A DNA stretch of 64,000 nt, from positions 1 to 64,000 of the forward strand of contig JACQZU010000014.1 of the NCBI GenBank assembly GCA_016213735.1. Reading direction: 5' to 3'. The notes beneath the pieces were generated by a model, which worked only from the letters and a program-made list of their open reading frames with translations, was not told the origin of the DNA and did no database searches. Each line of letters begins with the position of its first letter. Within the stretch, counting starts at the first letter, position 1. Shown here piece after piece: positions 54,786-62,703 of the stretch. The position numbers were made by a program, and so were the translations under genes. This stretch comes from Acidobacteriota bacterium (GTDB lineage Bacteria > Acidobacteriota > Holophagae > Holophagales > Holophagaceae).

Positions 54786-56033
54786 TCAGTGGGCGTCCGG
54801 TTCGTACATCCGGACGATCAGCCCCGAGCGCAGCTTGGGCTCGAACCAGGTGGACTTGGGAGGCATGATCTGGCCGGCGTCGGCCACGGACATGAGCTGG
54901 TCCAGGCTGGTGGGGTACAGGCTGAATGCCACGGCCCACCCCTGCTTCACGCGGCGCTCGAGCTCGTCCATGCCGCGGATCCCGCCGACGAAATCGATCC
55001 TCGTGTCGGTGCGGGGGTCCTGGATTCCCAGCACGGGAGCCAGCAGGTTCTCCTGCAGGATGCTCACGTCCAGCCCGCGGACCGGGTCGTTGGCGGGGTA
55101 GCTTCCCGGCTTGGCCTTCAGGGTGTGCCAGGCCCCATCCAGGTACATGCCGAAGGTGGCCGGGATCCTGGGGCTGCGGGATTCGCTGGGCAGCACCTCG
55201 AAGCGTTCCCCCACCTTGGCCAGGAAGGCCTCCTTGGTGAGCCCGTTCAGGTCCTTCACGACGCGGTTGTAGTCCATGATGCGGAGCTGGTCGTGGGGGA
55301 AGACCACCGCCATGAAGCTCTCGTAGGACTCGCCGCCCCAGGGCTTGGGATTGGCCTCCCGCTGGGCGAGCCCGTACCGGGCGGCCGCCGCCGTCCGGTG
55401 GTGGCCATCCGCCACGTAGAGCGCGGGCACGCCGTTGAAGAGGGTCACAAGCTCCAGGATCGTCCGCTCATCCTGGATGACCCAGACGGTGTGGCCGATG
55501 CCGTCCTCGGTCACCACGTCCACCGCGGGCGGCCGCTTGCGGGTGTCGTCCACGATGTGGTCGATGTAGGGAACCGCCCGGTAGGCCAGGAACACGGGTT
55601 CGGAGTTGGCGTGCTGCTCGGAGACGTGGCGCGTCCGGTCGTCCTCCTTGTCCCGCCGGGTGTGCTCGTGCTTCTTGATCAGGCCCTGTTCGTACTCCTT
55701 GACCGAACAGAGGCCCACCAGCCCCGCCTGGACGTGGTCCCCCATCCGCTGCTGGTAGACGTAGAGACAGGGCCGGGCGTCCTGGATCAGCACTCCGTCG
55801 GTGATCAGGCGGTGGAGGTTTTCAACCCCCTTCGCATAGACCCTGGGATCGTGGATGTCCACGTCGGCTGGGAGGTCGATTTCCGGTCGCCCCACGTGCA
55901 GGAAGCTGAATTCGTTCCCTTCGGCCAGGCGCCGGGCTTCTTCGGTGTTCACCACGTCGTAGGGCACCGAGGCGACCTTCTGGGCGTGGACCTGCTTGGG
56001 CCTGAAGGCCTTGAAGGGGAGGAGCTGGGACAT
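54786..56033 (-). CDS. DUF1015 family protein in serine-biosynthesis cluster
   Basis: A 415-residue protein of unknown function. Conserved parts include KVASVPYDVVNTEEAR, HEHTRRDKEDDRTRH, and VADGHHRTAAAARYG at about residue 218. The DGHHR motif resembles the nucleotide-contacting motif of ParB/Srx-fold enzymes such as the archaeal serine kinase SerK. It heads the operon DUF1015-serA-serC; no phosphoserine phosphatase gene is seen. A phosphotransfer or phosphatase role in serine metabolism is an inference. Confidence 0.88.
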   Translation of the reverse strand: MSQLLPFKAFRPKQVHAQKVASVPYDVVNTEEARRLAEGNEFSFLHVGRPEIDLPADVDIHDPRVYAKGVENLHRLITDGVLIQDARPCLYVYQQRMGDHVQAGLVGLCSVKEYEQGLIKKHEHTRRDKEDDRTRHVSEQHANSEPVFLAYRAVPYIDHIVDDTRKRPPAVDVVTEDGIGHTVWVIQDERTILELVTLFNGVPALYVADGHHRTAAAARYGLAQREANPKPWGGESYESFMAVVFPHDQLRIMDYNRVVKDLNGLTKEAFLAKVGERFEVLPSESRSPRIPATFGMYLDGAWHTLKAKPGSYPANDPVRGLDVSILQENLLAPVLGIQDPRTDTRIDFVGGIRGMDELERRVKQGWAVAFSLYPTSLDQLMSVADAGQIMPPKSTWFEPKLRSGLIVRMYEPDAH

Positions 56034-56223
56034 GAAGTCTTCCTTTTTCTGGGGCCATGGGCCCCCCGGGAGGGGGCTCCGGCGGCGGTGCGGGGCTCCG
56101 CCCAGGATAGATCGGGGAAGATGTGGCCCTGGTCACTATTGAAAAAATATTCAGCCAGGTCTTCTTGTTTTCCAAGGGCATTCACGAAAATTGAATATTG
56201 CTTGCCGCAGACGGCGGCCAGGG
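56034..56223 (-). promoter_or_regulatory. likely promoter region of the DUF1015-serA-serC operon
   Basis: A 190-base gap. Its 56138-56205 part is AT-rich, with ATTGAAAAAATATTCAG and GAAAATTGAATATTG, which are partly complementary inverted sequences. This contrasts with GC-rich flanks and fits a promoter or operator for the serine operon. No specific boxes can be assigned. Confidence 0.45.
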
Positions 56224-56955
56224 TCATTCCTGACGATTGTCCAGGTCTTGAATCATGGCGGCGTTGAGCACGATCTCCGTCATGGGCATGTCGAGGGTGC
56301 GCTCCACCCGGCAGGTGTCCACGAATTCCACCTCCGGTCTGGACCAGTTGAGGATGGTGTAGGCGCTCTCCAGGGGTTCCAGATCGTGGAAAGCGGCGTG
56401 GATGAGTTCCCCGTCCTTGACGTAGAGGTGGCCGATCCCGGAGGGACCGTGGACGGTCATGGTGCAGGACTTGCGCTCCCAGCTCATGAGCTGGAGCAGG
56501 CTCCCCAGGGCGATTCCCCGAACCAGGCCGTCGGGCCGCCGCTGGGCGGCCGCCCTGATCTCCTCCCTGAGCTGGGAGAGGCGCGGGGGTTTGCTGAGGA
56601 TCCGGAGGGCCCCCAGGAAAAGGGGAGCGTTCTGATGCTCGACCTCGGGGAGCCCTGTCATCACCAGCACGGGCACCGAGGGATAGCGTTCCGCGACGAT
56701 GGCGATCAGCTTGAACCCGTCCAGCACCGGCATGCTGAGGTCGGTCACCAGCACGTCCACGGGCTGGTTCTGGAGGACTTCCAGGGCCTTCATGCCGTTC
56801 TCGGCCAGGAGGACGCGGAATCCCTGGAGACCTTTGAGGCCCATCCGATAGAGGTTCAAGGTGGCCCGGTCGTCCTCCGCGATGAGGACAGAGCGCTGCG
56901 GAGTCTCCTTGGTGGGAGGTTTCCAGGCGTACTGGCCGAAGTCTTCCTTGTTCAT
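56224..56955 (-). CDS. response regulator with C-terminal DUF4388-like domain
   Basis: A 243-residue protein. The receiver domain (about 20-140) has the acidic pair in LIAEDDRA, the phospho-acceptor Asp in LVTDLSMPVLDG, and Lys in LSKPPRL. The C-terminal part (about 145-243) resembles DUF4388/PATAN domains, with LGSLLQLMSWERKSCTM and GHLYVKDGELIHAAF. Such proteins occur in motility and polarity signalling. No partner kinase is adjacent. Confidence 0.88.
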   Translation of the reverse strand: MNKEDFGQYAWKPPTKETPQRSVLIAEDDRATLNLYRMGLKGLQGFRVLLAENGMKALEVLQNQPVDVLVTDLSMPVLDGFKLIAIVAERYPSVPVLVMTGLPEVEHQNAPLFLGALRILSKPPRLSQLREEIRAAAQRRPDGLVRGIALGSLLQLMSWERKSCTMTVHGPSGIGHLYVKDGELIHAAFHDLEPLESAYTILNWSRPEVEFVDTCRVERTLDMPMTEIVLNAAMIQDLDNRQE

Positions 56956-56994
56956 TTCCGAGGTCGAGGATACCGCGGGGCGGGGTCCTGTCCC

Positions 56995-58263
56995 TCACTC
57001 ATCGGCTCGTTCCCGCCCCTTCCCGATTTTCTTTTTGGGTCGAGGTTCCCTCTCCACCACGGCCAGGGCCTCCGCCCAGTCCCCGGGACGCTCCACCCGC
57101 CACCGCTCGGCCCAGGGGGCCAGAACCGCGTCCTCGTAGTCGCGGAGCTTCCTGAGCTGGGCCGCCAGGCTCTGGACCACGGCCTCGTGGATGTCCTGTT
57201 CCTTCGGAGGAATGTGCCCTTCGAAAATGGGCTCCTGGAGGTACCAGCGCAGGACCTTCTCCACGGGTTTTCCCCAGGGGGCGTAAGTTCTGTCAAGGGG
57301 GCCCCCCACGGGCTTCCGCGCCAGGTGTTCGCCATAGAGGTAGTAGAAAACGGCCTCCCCGTCGCTCCAGTTCCGGAGAACCTTGAAGGCCCCCCGCACC
57401 AGTTCTTCCTGGAGGGCCAGATCCAGGGGCTTGTCGGTGCGGAAGTCCCAAGGTCCCACGTGGGCGTGGGCCACGCTGGGGTACCCGACCTCCGTGATCA
57501 TGACCGGTCGCCCGAACCGGGCCTTGAGGGTCCGGGCCTTGTTCACGATCCACCACCAGGCGTCCCGGATCTGGTCCGGGGTGGGGTACTCGTCGTACTT
57601 GGCGATGGGGTCGTAGGTGTTCATCCCGATCACGTCCAGGCAGTCCCCGAAGGTGAAGGAATCGTGGGAATCGAAGTTCACGCTGTAGACGACCTTTCCC
57701 CGGAACACCTTCCGCACCTCGGCCACCAGGGCCCGCCAGCGGTCGGGGAAGGGGTGGGTGGTGGCCATCTCGGTGCCGACGCTGTACCACTCCGCACCCC
57801 CGGCCTGGGCGAGGGAGGCCAGGTGGACGTTGAATTCGGTATAGGCCCGCCACCATGCATCCCAATCCGCGGGCCGGATGTTGCCCCGCCACCACTGGGC
57901 GTTCTCCGCTTCGTCACGCATGTTGAGGGTCGGGAAGAACAGCACCCGGAGCCGGCGCTCCCGGGCCTGGCGGAAGGTGCGCATGAGGGCCGCCTCGGAG
58001 GGGCTGCTGGTGGGGTGCCGGAGGATGTCGCTGCTGCGCCCCGTCTCCATCCGGTAGATGGCCTGGAGGCTCACGCAGGTGGCCCCGGTCTGCGCGATGC
58101 GATCCAGCTCCTCCCGGTAGTCGTAGTCCGGAAGCCCCGCGTAAAGCCCGAGTACGATGCCTCGGGGCTGGGGGACCAGGCGGCGCCGTTCCATCCGGCG
58201 GACCTGGATCCAGGTTGCCGGCAGGGCCAGGAGGGCCGCGAGGGCAAGAAGGCGGCGCCACAT
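56995..58263 (-). CDS. GH113-like glycoside hydrolase, membrane-anchored or exported
   Basis: A 422-residue TIM-barrel protein with an N-terminal hydrophobic segment (MWRRLLALAALLALPATW). The likely catalytic Glu residues are in WYSVGTEMA and VMITEVGYPS, as in GH113 beta-mannanases and their relatives. The C-terminal tail is basic (REPRPKKKIGKG). The ATG is four bases after the upstream CNNM gene, so the pair is co-transcribed. Substrate is unknown. Confidence 0.82.
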   Translation of the reverse strand: MWRRLLALAALLALPATWIQVRRMERRRLVPQPRGIVLGLYAGLPDYDYREELDRIAQTGATCVSLQAIYRMETGRSSDILRHPTSSPSEAALMRTFRQARERRLRVLFFPTLNMRDEAENAQWWRGNIRPADWDAWWRAYTEFNVHLASLAQAGGAEWYSVGTEMATTHPFPDRWRALVAEVRKVFRGKVVYSVNFDSHDSFTFGDCLDVIGMNTYDPIAKYDEYPTPDQIRDAWWWIVNKARTLKARFGRPVMITEVGYPSVAHAHVGPWDFRTDKPLDLALQEELVRGAFKVLRNWSDGEAVFYYLYGEHLARKPVGGPLDRTYAPWGKPVEKVLRWYLQEPIFEGHIPPKEQDIHEAVVQSLAAQLRKLRDYEDAVLAPWAERWRVERPGDWAEALAVVEREPRPKKKIGKGRERADE

Positions 58264-58267
58264 GGGG

Positions 58268-59515
58268 TCAGGTTTTCCGCACCCGGACCAGGACCGTCCG
58301 GGCCCCGTCCATCCGGAGCACCTCGAGTCTGGCCCCTTCCACCGCGACCGCGTCGCCTTCAGCCGGCACCCGGCCCAGGCGGGCCATGACGAGGCCCCCG
58401 AGGGTGTCGAAGCCCTCCCGTTCCCAGGTCAGGCCCAGGCGGTCCTCCAGGTCCTCCACGTGGATCTGGGCAGAGACCTCAAAGATCCCCGGGGCGGTCT
58501 CCACGATTTCCGGGGGGCCCTCGTGTTCGTCGCGAATCTCCCCCACCACTTCTTCAAGCAGGTCCTCGACGGTCACCAGGCCCGACATGCCCCCGAACTC
58601 GTCCACCACCACCGCGAGGTGGACCCTGGTTCTCTGCATCTCCCTGAGAAGATCCTGGACAGGCTTGCTCTCCGGTACGAAGAGGGGGGCCTTCAGGAGG
58701 GAGGCGACGGGGACATCCTGCCCGGGGGGATGCTGGAGAAGGTCCTTCAGGAGCAGGATTCCCGCCACCCGGTCCAGGCTTCCCTCGAACACAGGAAGTC
58801 GGGAGTGACGGGATTCCCGGAATGCCTCCCAGGCGTCCTGGGCGGTGGCCTCCAGCGGGAGGGCACGGATACCGGTGCGGGGAGTCATGACCTCCCGCAC
58901 CACCGTGTCGCCGAAGCTCACCACGTTGCGGATCATCTCCCGGTCCTCGGCCTCGAGGATCCCCTCAGCTTCACCCTCCTCCAGGAGCGCGGTCACCGCG
59001 TCCCCGGAAACCTCCCCCTCCGGCGCGTCCTTTCTCACTTCCTGTTCCTCCCGGTCTCTGCCCAGGCGGCGGATCACCGGGACCAGCAGGAGGGCCAGCA
59101 GCGGATGCGCGGGCCGGAACATCGGAAAGAGGCGACACAGCCAGGCGGCGGGGTCCCGGGACACAAGGAGGGCTGGAAGCGCCGCATCCAGGAGCCAGAC
59201 GTAGGCCAGGGAGGCCAGGAGGATCCAGACCGCCGGGAAGGATCCAGCCTGGAGGGAGGCGCCCAGGAGGCCGACGAAGAGGAGCTGGTTCCACAGAACC
59301 AGCTCCAGGGTCAGGCCCCGGGGGTCCTCCTGCAGCCGGGCCAGGAGCTGGTCCGGGAAGGCCCCCTCCTCGAGGAGGCGGCGCCGCTGGAGGGAGACCA
59401 GGCCCTGATGGGCCGCCAGGAGGGCGGCCATCGCCCCGCGGTAGAGCGCGAGGAGCGCCAGGCCCGCGAGGAACCAGGCCGACGGCGCTGCTCCGCCCGG
59501 GATGGGGTCACTCAC
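58268..59515 (-). CDS. CNNM/HlyC-CorC-family transporter-associated protein
   Basis: A 415-residue membrane protein. The N-terminal DUF21-like region (about 10-150) has several hydrophobic helices. Two CBS domains (about 200-320) follow, including FGDTVVREVMTPRTGIRAL and VDEFGGMSGLVTVEDLLEEV. A CorC/HlyC C-terminal domain (about 335-410) ends the protein. Family members affect Mg2+/Co2+ handling. It begins with GTG 59515. Confidence 0.9.
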   Translation of the reverse strand: MSDPIPGGAAPSAWFLAGLALLALYRGAMAALLAAHQGLVSLQRRRLLEEGAFPDQLLARLQEDPRGLTLELVLWNQLLFVGLLGASLQAGSFPAVWILLASLAYVWLLDAALPALLVSRDPAAWLCRLFPMFRPAHPLLALLLVPVIRRLGRDREEQEVRKDAPEGEVSGDAVTALLEEGEAEGILEAEDREMIRNVVSFGDTVVREVMTPRTGIRALPLEATAQDAWEAFRESRHSRLPVFEGSLDRVAGILLLKDLLQHPPGQDVPVASLLKAPLFVPESKPVQDLLREMQRTRVHLAVVVDEFGGMSGLVTVEDLLEEVVGEIRDEHEGPPEIVETAPGIFEVSAQIHVEDLEDRLGLTWEREGFDTLGGLVMARLGRVPAEGDAVAVEGARLEVLRMDGARTVLVRVRKT

Positions 59516-59532
59516 GCCTTGATTCTAACCAT

Positions 59533-61020
59533 TCAGGGGGCCGGGGCGGCCCGGCGCTCGATCTGGGCCCGGATTCCGGCGCGTGCCTGGTCCGAGAGGG
59601 GGAGCTTCCTGCGTTCGGATTCCCGGAAGTATTCTTCGGGGTCCCGGCAGAGGCCGTCCGGGGTCGGGGCCAGGCCCTTCCGCTGCCGGGCGCTGTTGAG
59701 GAAGGCGTAGGGTTCCCGGGCCAGCTCGGGGCTCTGCAGGTAGAAGCGGAAGGTCCACCAGCCCCCCGCGACGAACCACACGGCCAGGGCGCTGAGGGCC
59801 GCCCGCTGCAGGAACCTCATGCGCTCCGGCGTCTTCCGGACCTTCTGCCAGAGAACGGCGATCCAGAGGTTCAGGGCGATGAGGGCCGCCGTCAGCAGCA
59901 GGGTCCCTGGCCAGCCCTGGGTGCCCCAGTCCCAGCCCGTCAGGCCCAGGAAGGCGGGGGTCAGCATCACCCCGAAGATCATGTTGAGGTGCAGCATGTA
60001 GACCAGGAGGCTCTCCTGGCTTGCGGCCACCACCGGGTTGGGTCCGGGCCATCGGGGCCGAAGTTTCTCGATCCAGCCCACCACCCCGCCGCCCATCAGG
60101 ATCCAGCCCAGTCGGTCCAGGACGCTGGGGAGCGTGGTGTTGTGGATGGACTGGAGTTCGTTCCAGCTCCAGGCGCCCCAGGGGCCGAGGAGGCGCCAAG
60201 CCCCGTCCGGCCCCTGGATCCAGGTGCCTTGCCAGAGCCAGACCTTCTTGTAGGAGGAGCCGAAGGCCCAGAGCCCGATCCCGACCAGGAACATGGCCGC
60301 GAGCCAGGCCCCTTCGCTGAAACGGGCCCGGCCCTCGGGATCGGCCTCCACCCGGGCCCACCGGTAGAGCCCGCCCATGAAGGAGCCGAAAGCCGGGAAG
60401 GCCAGCCAAGGGAAGAGGGGGAAGAGGGCCTGCACCCCCCGGTCGGCGTTCCCGTTGAACCAGCCCCGGATGGGCAGCCAGAGTCCGTCGCCGACGCCCT
60501 GGGCCCAGAGGTAGGGCGAGATGAGGGGGATCCAGATCGCCAGGCCCAGGGCCACCCAGGTGAAGACCCTGGCGTTGCGGATGATCCGCGCGAGGCCCTG
60601 AAGCACCAGGAGGCTGAAGACGATGCACTGGAGCACATCGAACTTGAAGAGTTCCCGGAGTTTCTGGGGGGTGGAAAGCACGGTCCAGTCCGCCAGGCTC
60701 AGGCCCGGGGCGTGCAGGGCGTAGGCACAGAGCAGGATGAATCCCAGGCGACGGGCCGTGTCGGGCCAGAAGGGCCGGATCGTACCGTCGGTGCGGAAGG
60801 TGCTGACCACCAGGCTGAAGCCCGCCGCCATGGTGAAGACGGGTGCCATGAGCCCATTGAGGTAGTTGAGCCATTCCGGACGCATGCCCTGGATGAGCCA
60901 GACATTCACGGCGTGGACCTCGATCATGACGATCACGGCCCAGCCCCGGAGCTGGTCAATGAAATCGCAGCGCTTCGATGGGCTGCGGTCCCCCCAGGCC
61001 TCGCGAATGGTGCTCATCAT
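59533..61020 (-). CDS. polytopic membrane acyltransferase-like protein (HGSNAT/DUF1624 type)
   Basis: A protein of about 495 residues with roughly ten hydrophobic segments. The start region FIDQLRGWAVIVMIEVHAVN is typical of heparan-alpha-glucosaminide-acetyltransferase-like and DUF1624 proteins, which move acyl groups onto sugars. A soluble C-terminal tail (about 440-495) is Arg/Glu-rich. ATG 61020 is used; TTG 61026 is possible. It lies upstream of the CNNM and GH113-like genes, suggesting an envelope or glycan role. Confidence 0.8.
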   Translation of the reverse strand: MMSTIREAWGDRSPSKRCDFIDQLRGWAVIVMIEVHAVNVWLIQGMRPEWLNYLNGLMAPVFTMAAGFSLVVSTFRTDGTIRPFWPDTARRLGFILLCAYALHAPGLSLADWTVLSTPQKLRELFKFDVLQCIVFSLLVLQGLARIIRNARVFTWVALGLAIWIPLISPYLWAQGVGDGLWLPIRGWFNGNADRGVQALFPLFPWLAFPAFGSFMGGLYRWARVEADPEGRARFSEGAWLAAMFLVGIGLWAFGSSYKKVWLWQGTWIQGPDGAWRLLGPWGAWSWNELQSIHNTTLPSVLDRLGWILMGGGVVGWIEKLRPRWPGPNPVVAASQESLLVYMLHLNMIFGVMLTPAFLGLTGWDWGTQGWPGTLLLTAALIALNLWIAVLWQKVRKTPERMRFLQRAALSALAVWFVAGGWWTFRFYLQSPELAREPYAFLNSARQRKGLAPTPDGLCRDPEEYFRESERRKLPLSDQARAGIRAQIERRAAPAP

Positions 61021-61041
61021 TTCCAATCCCCGATGGAGGGC

Positions 61042-62550
61042 CTATTCGGCCTTTTCCAGCTCCATCCTCATGACGCTGTGGCGCTTGCCGTAGGCGAAGT
61101 AGATCACGAAGCCGATGAGCAGCCAAATGCCCAGCCGCCACCAGTTGCCCACCGGGAGGCTGAACATCAGCAGGAGGCAGGTGAGGATCCCCATCACGGG
61201 AACGAATGGAACCCAGGGGCAGCGGAAGGGCCGCTCCGCCTCGGGGTGTTTCCGGCGCATGATCAGCACCGCGGCACAGACGATCACGAAGGCCAGCAGG
61301 GTGCCGATGTTGGTGAGGTGCAGCAGGAAGTCGATGGGGGCCAGGCCTGCGCCCACCATGACGAAGAGCCCGATTAGGATCGTGGACTTCCAGGGGGTGC
61401 GGAACCTGGGGTGGACGTCCCCGAAGAAGCCCTTGGGTACCAGGCCGTCCCGCGCCATGGCGAGGAAGACCCTGGGGCCGCTGAGCATCATGACCAGGAG
61501 GACGGACGTGATGCCCGCCACGCCGGCGGTGGCAATGAGGCCCTCGGCCCAGCCGATTCCCTTCTGTTTGAAGGCGATGGATACGGGAGCATTGATGTCC
61601 AGCTGGTCGAACTTCACCATGCCGGTGAGCACGGCCACGACGCCGATGTAGAGCACCGTGCAGAGCAGGAGGGAGGCGATGATGCCGATGGGCACGTCGC
61701 GCTGAGGATTCTTGGCCTCCTCGGTATGGGTGGAGACGGAATCGAAGCCGATGTAGGCGAAGAAGATGATGGCGGCCCCGGCCAGCATCCCCACGGGATT
61801 GCCTCCTGCGTCGACCTGTCCCGCGACATGGTGTCCGAAGAAGGAGATGCCGGTCCAGCCGAAGGGGGCGAAGGGATGCCAGTTGGTCGTGGAGATGAAG
61901 AAGGCCCCGACGCCGATCACGAAGAGGACGGCCGCCAGCTTGATCCCCACCATGGTGGCGTTGAAGGTGGCGCTCTCGTGGATGCCCTTCACCAGGATGA
62001 CGGTGACGATGGCGACGATGATGATGGCCGGCAGGTTGATCATGGAGCCCGTGCTCACGAAATGCCCCGCGGCTCCGTCCCACCGCCAGGGCGATTCGGA
62101 CAGGAGCTTGGGAATGTGGATTCCCAGTTTTGCCAGGACGTTCTGGAAGTAGCCGGACCACCCCGTGGCCACGGTGGCGCTGCCCACCGCGTATTCCAGG
62201 ACCAGGTCCCAGCCGATGATCCAGGCGAAGAGCTCGCCCAGGGTGGCGTAGGCATAGGTGAAGGCGGAGCCCGCCACCGGCACCATGGCGGCGAACTCGG
62301 CGTAGCACAGGGCGGCGAAAATGCAGGTGATGCCCGCCACCACGTAGCTGAGCATGAGGGAGGGCCCCGCCACATTGTGGGCCGCGGCCCCCGTGGCCAC
62401 GAAGATCCCCGCGCCGATCACCGCCCCCACCCCCCGGGCCGTGAGCTGCACGGGCCCCAGGATCCGGCGGAGCCGGTTGTCGTCCTTCATCTCCTGGTAC
62501 AGCATCGCCAGGGGTTTGCGGGCGAAGAGCTGGTTCGGCTTCTTGGCCAT
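61042..62550 (-). CDS. amino acid permease, APC superfamily (cationic amino acid type)
   Basis: A 502-residue transporter with about twelve to fourteen membrane segments. GVGAVIGAGIFVATG forms the unwound first helix, and FFAYIGFDSVSTHTEEAKNP is the hallmark of the CAT/YfnA group. A C-terminal KRHSVMRMELEKAE is cytosolic. ATG 62550 has AGGAG upstream. It probably exchanges or imports amino acids by proton symport. The membrane acyltransferase gene follows after 21 bases. Confidence 0.93.
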   Translation of the reverse strand: MAKKPNQLFARKPLAMLYQEMKDDNRLRRILGPVQLTARGVGAVIGAGIFVATGAAAHNVAGPSLMLSYVVAGITCIFAALCYAEFAAMVPVAGSAFTYAYATLGELFAWIIGWDLVLEYAVGSATVATGWSGYFQNVLAKLGIHIPKLLSESPWRWDGAAGHFVSTGSMINLPAIIIVAIVTVILVKGIHESATFNATMVGIKLAAVLFVIGVGAFFISTTNWHPFAPFGWTGISFFGHHVAGQVDAGGNPVGMLAGAAIIFFAYIGFDSVSTHTEEAKNPQRDVPIGIIASLLLCTVLYIGVVAVLTGMVKFDQLDINAPVSIAFKQKGIGWAEGLIATAGVAGITSVLLVMMLSGPRVFLAMARDGLVPKGFFGDVHPRFRTPWKSTILIGLFVMVGAGLAPIDFLLHLTNIGTLLAFVIVCAAVLIMRRKHPEAERPFRCPWVPFVPVMGILTCLLLMFSLPVGNWWRLGIWLLIGFVIYFAYGKRHSVMRMELEKAE

Positions 62551-62703
62551 TCGGGGCTCCTGGGGGAGGGAATCGTCGGAATTCTGGGGACCAGCGACCA
62601 TAGTGCCAGGAATCTACGGGGGCATTCCACGATCTCCGGGGGGCGGGATGCCCTCCGGTCCACAGGCCCCTCGAACCCGATTCCGCAGGAGGGAGAGGGT
62701 GTT

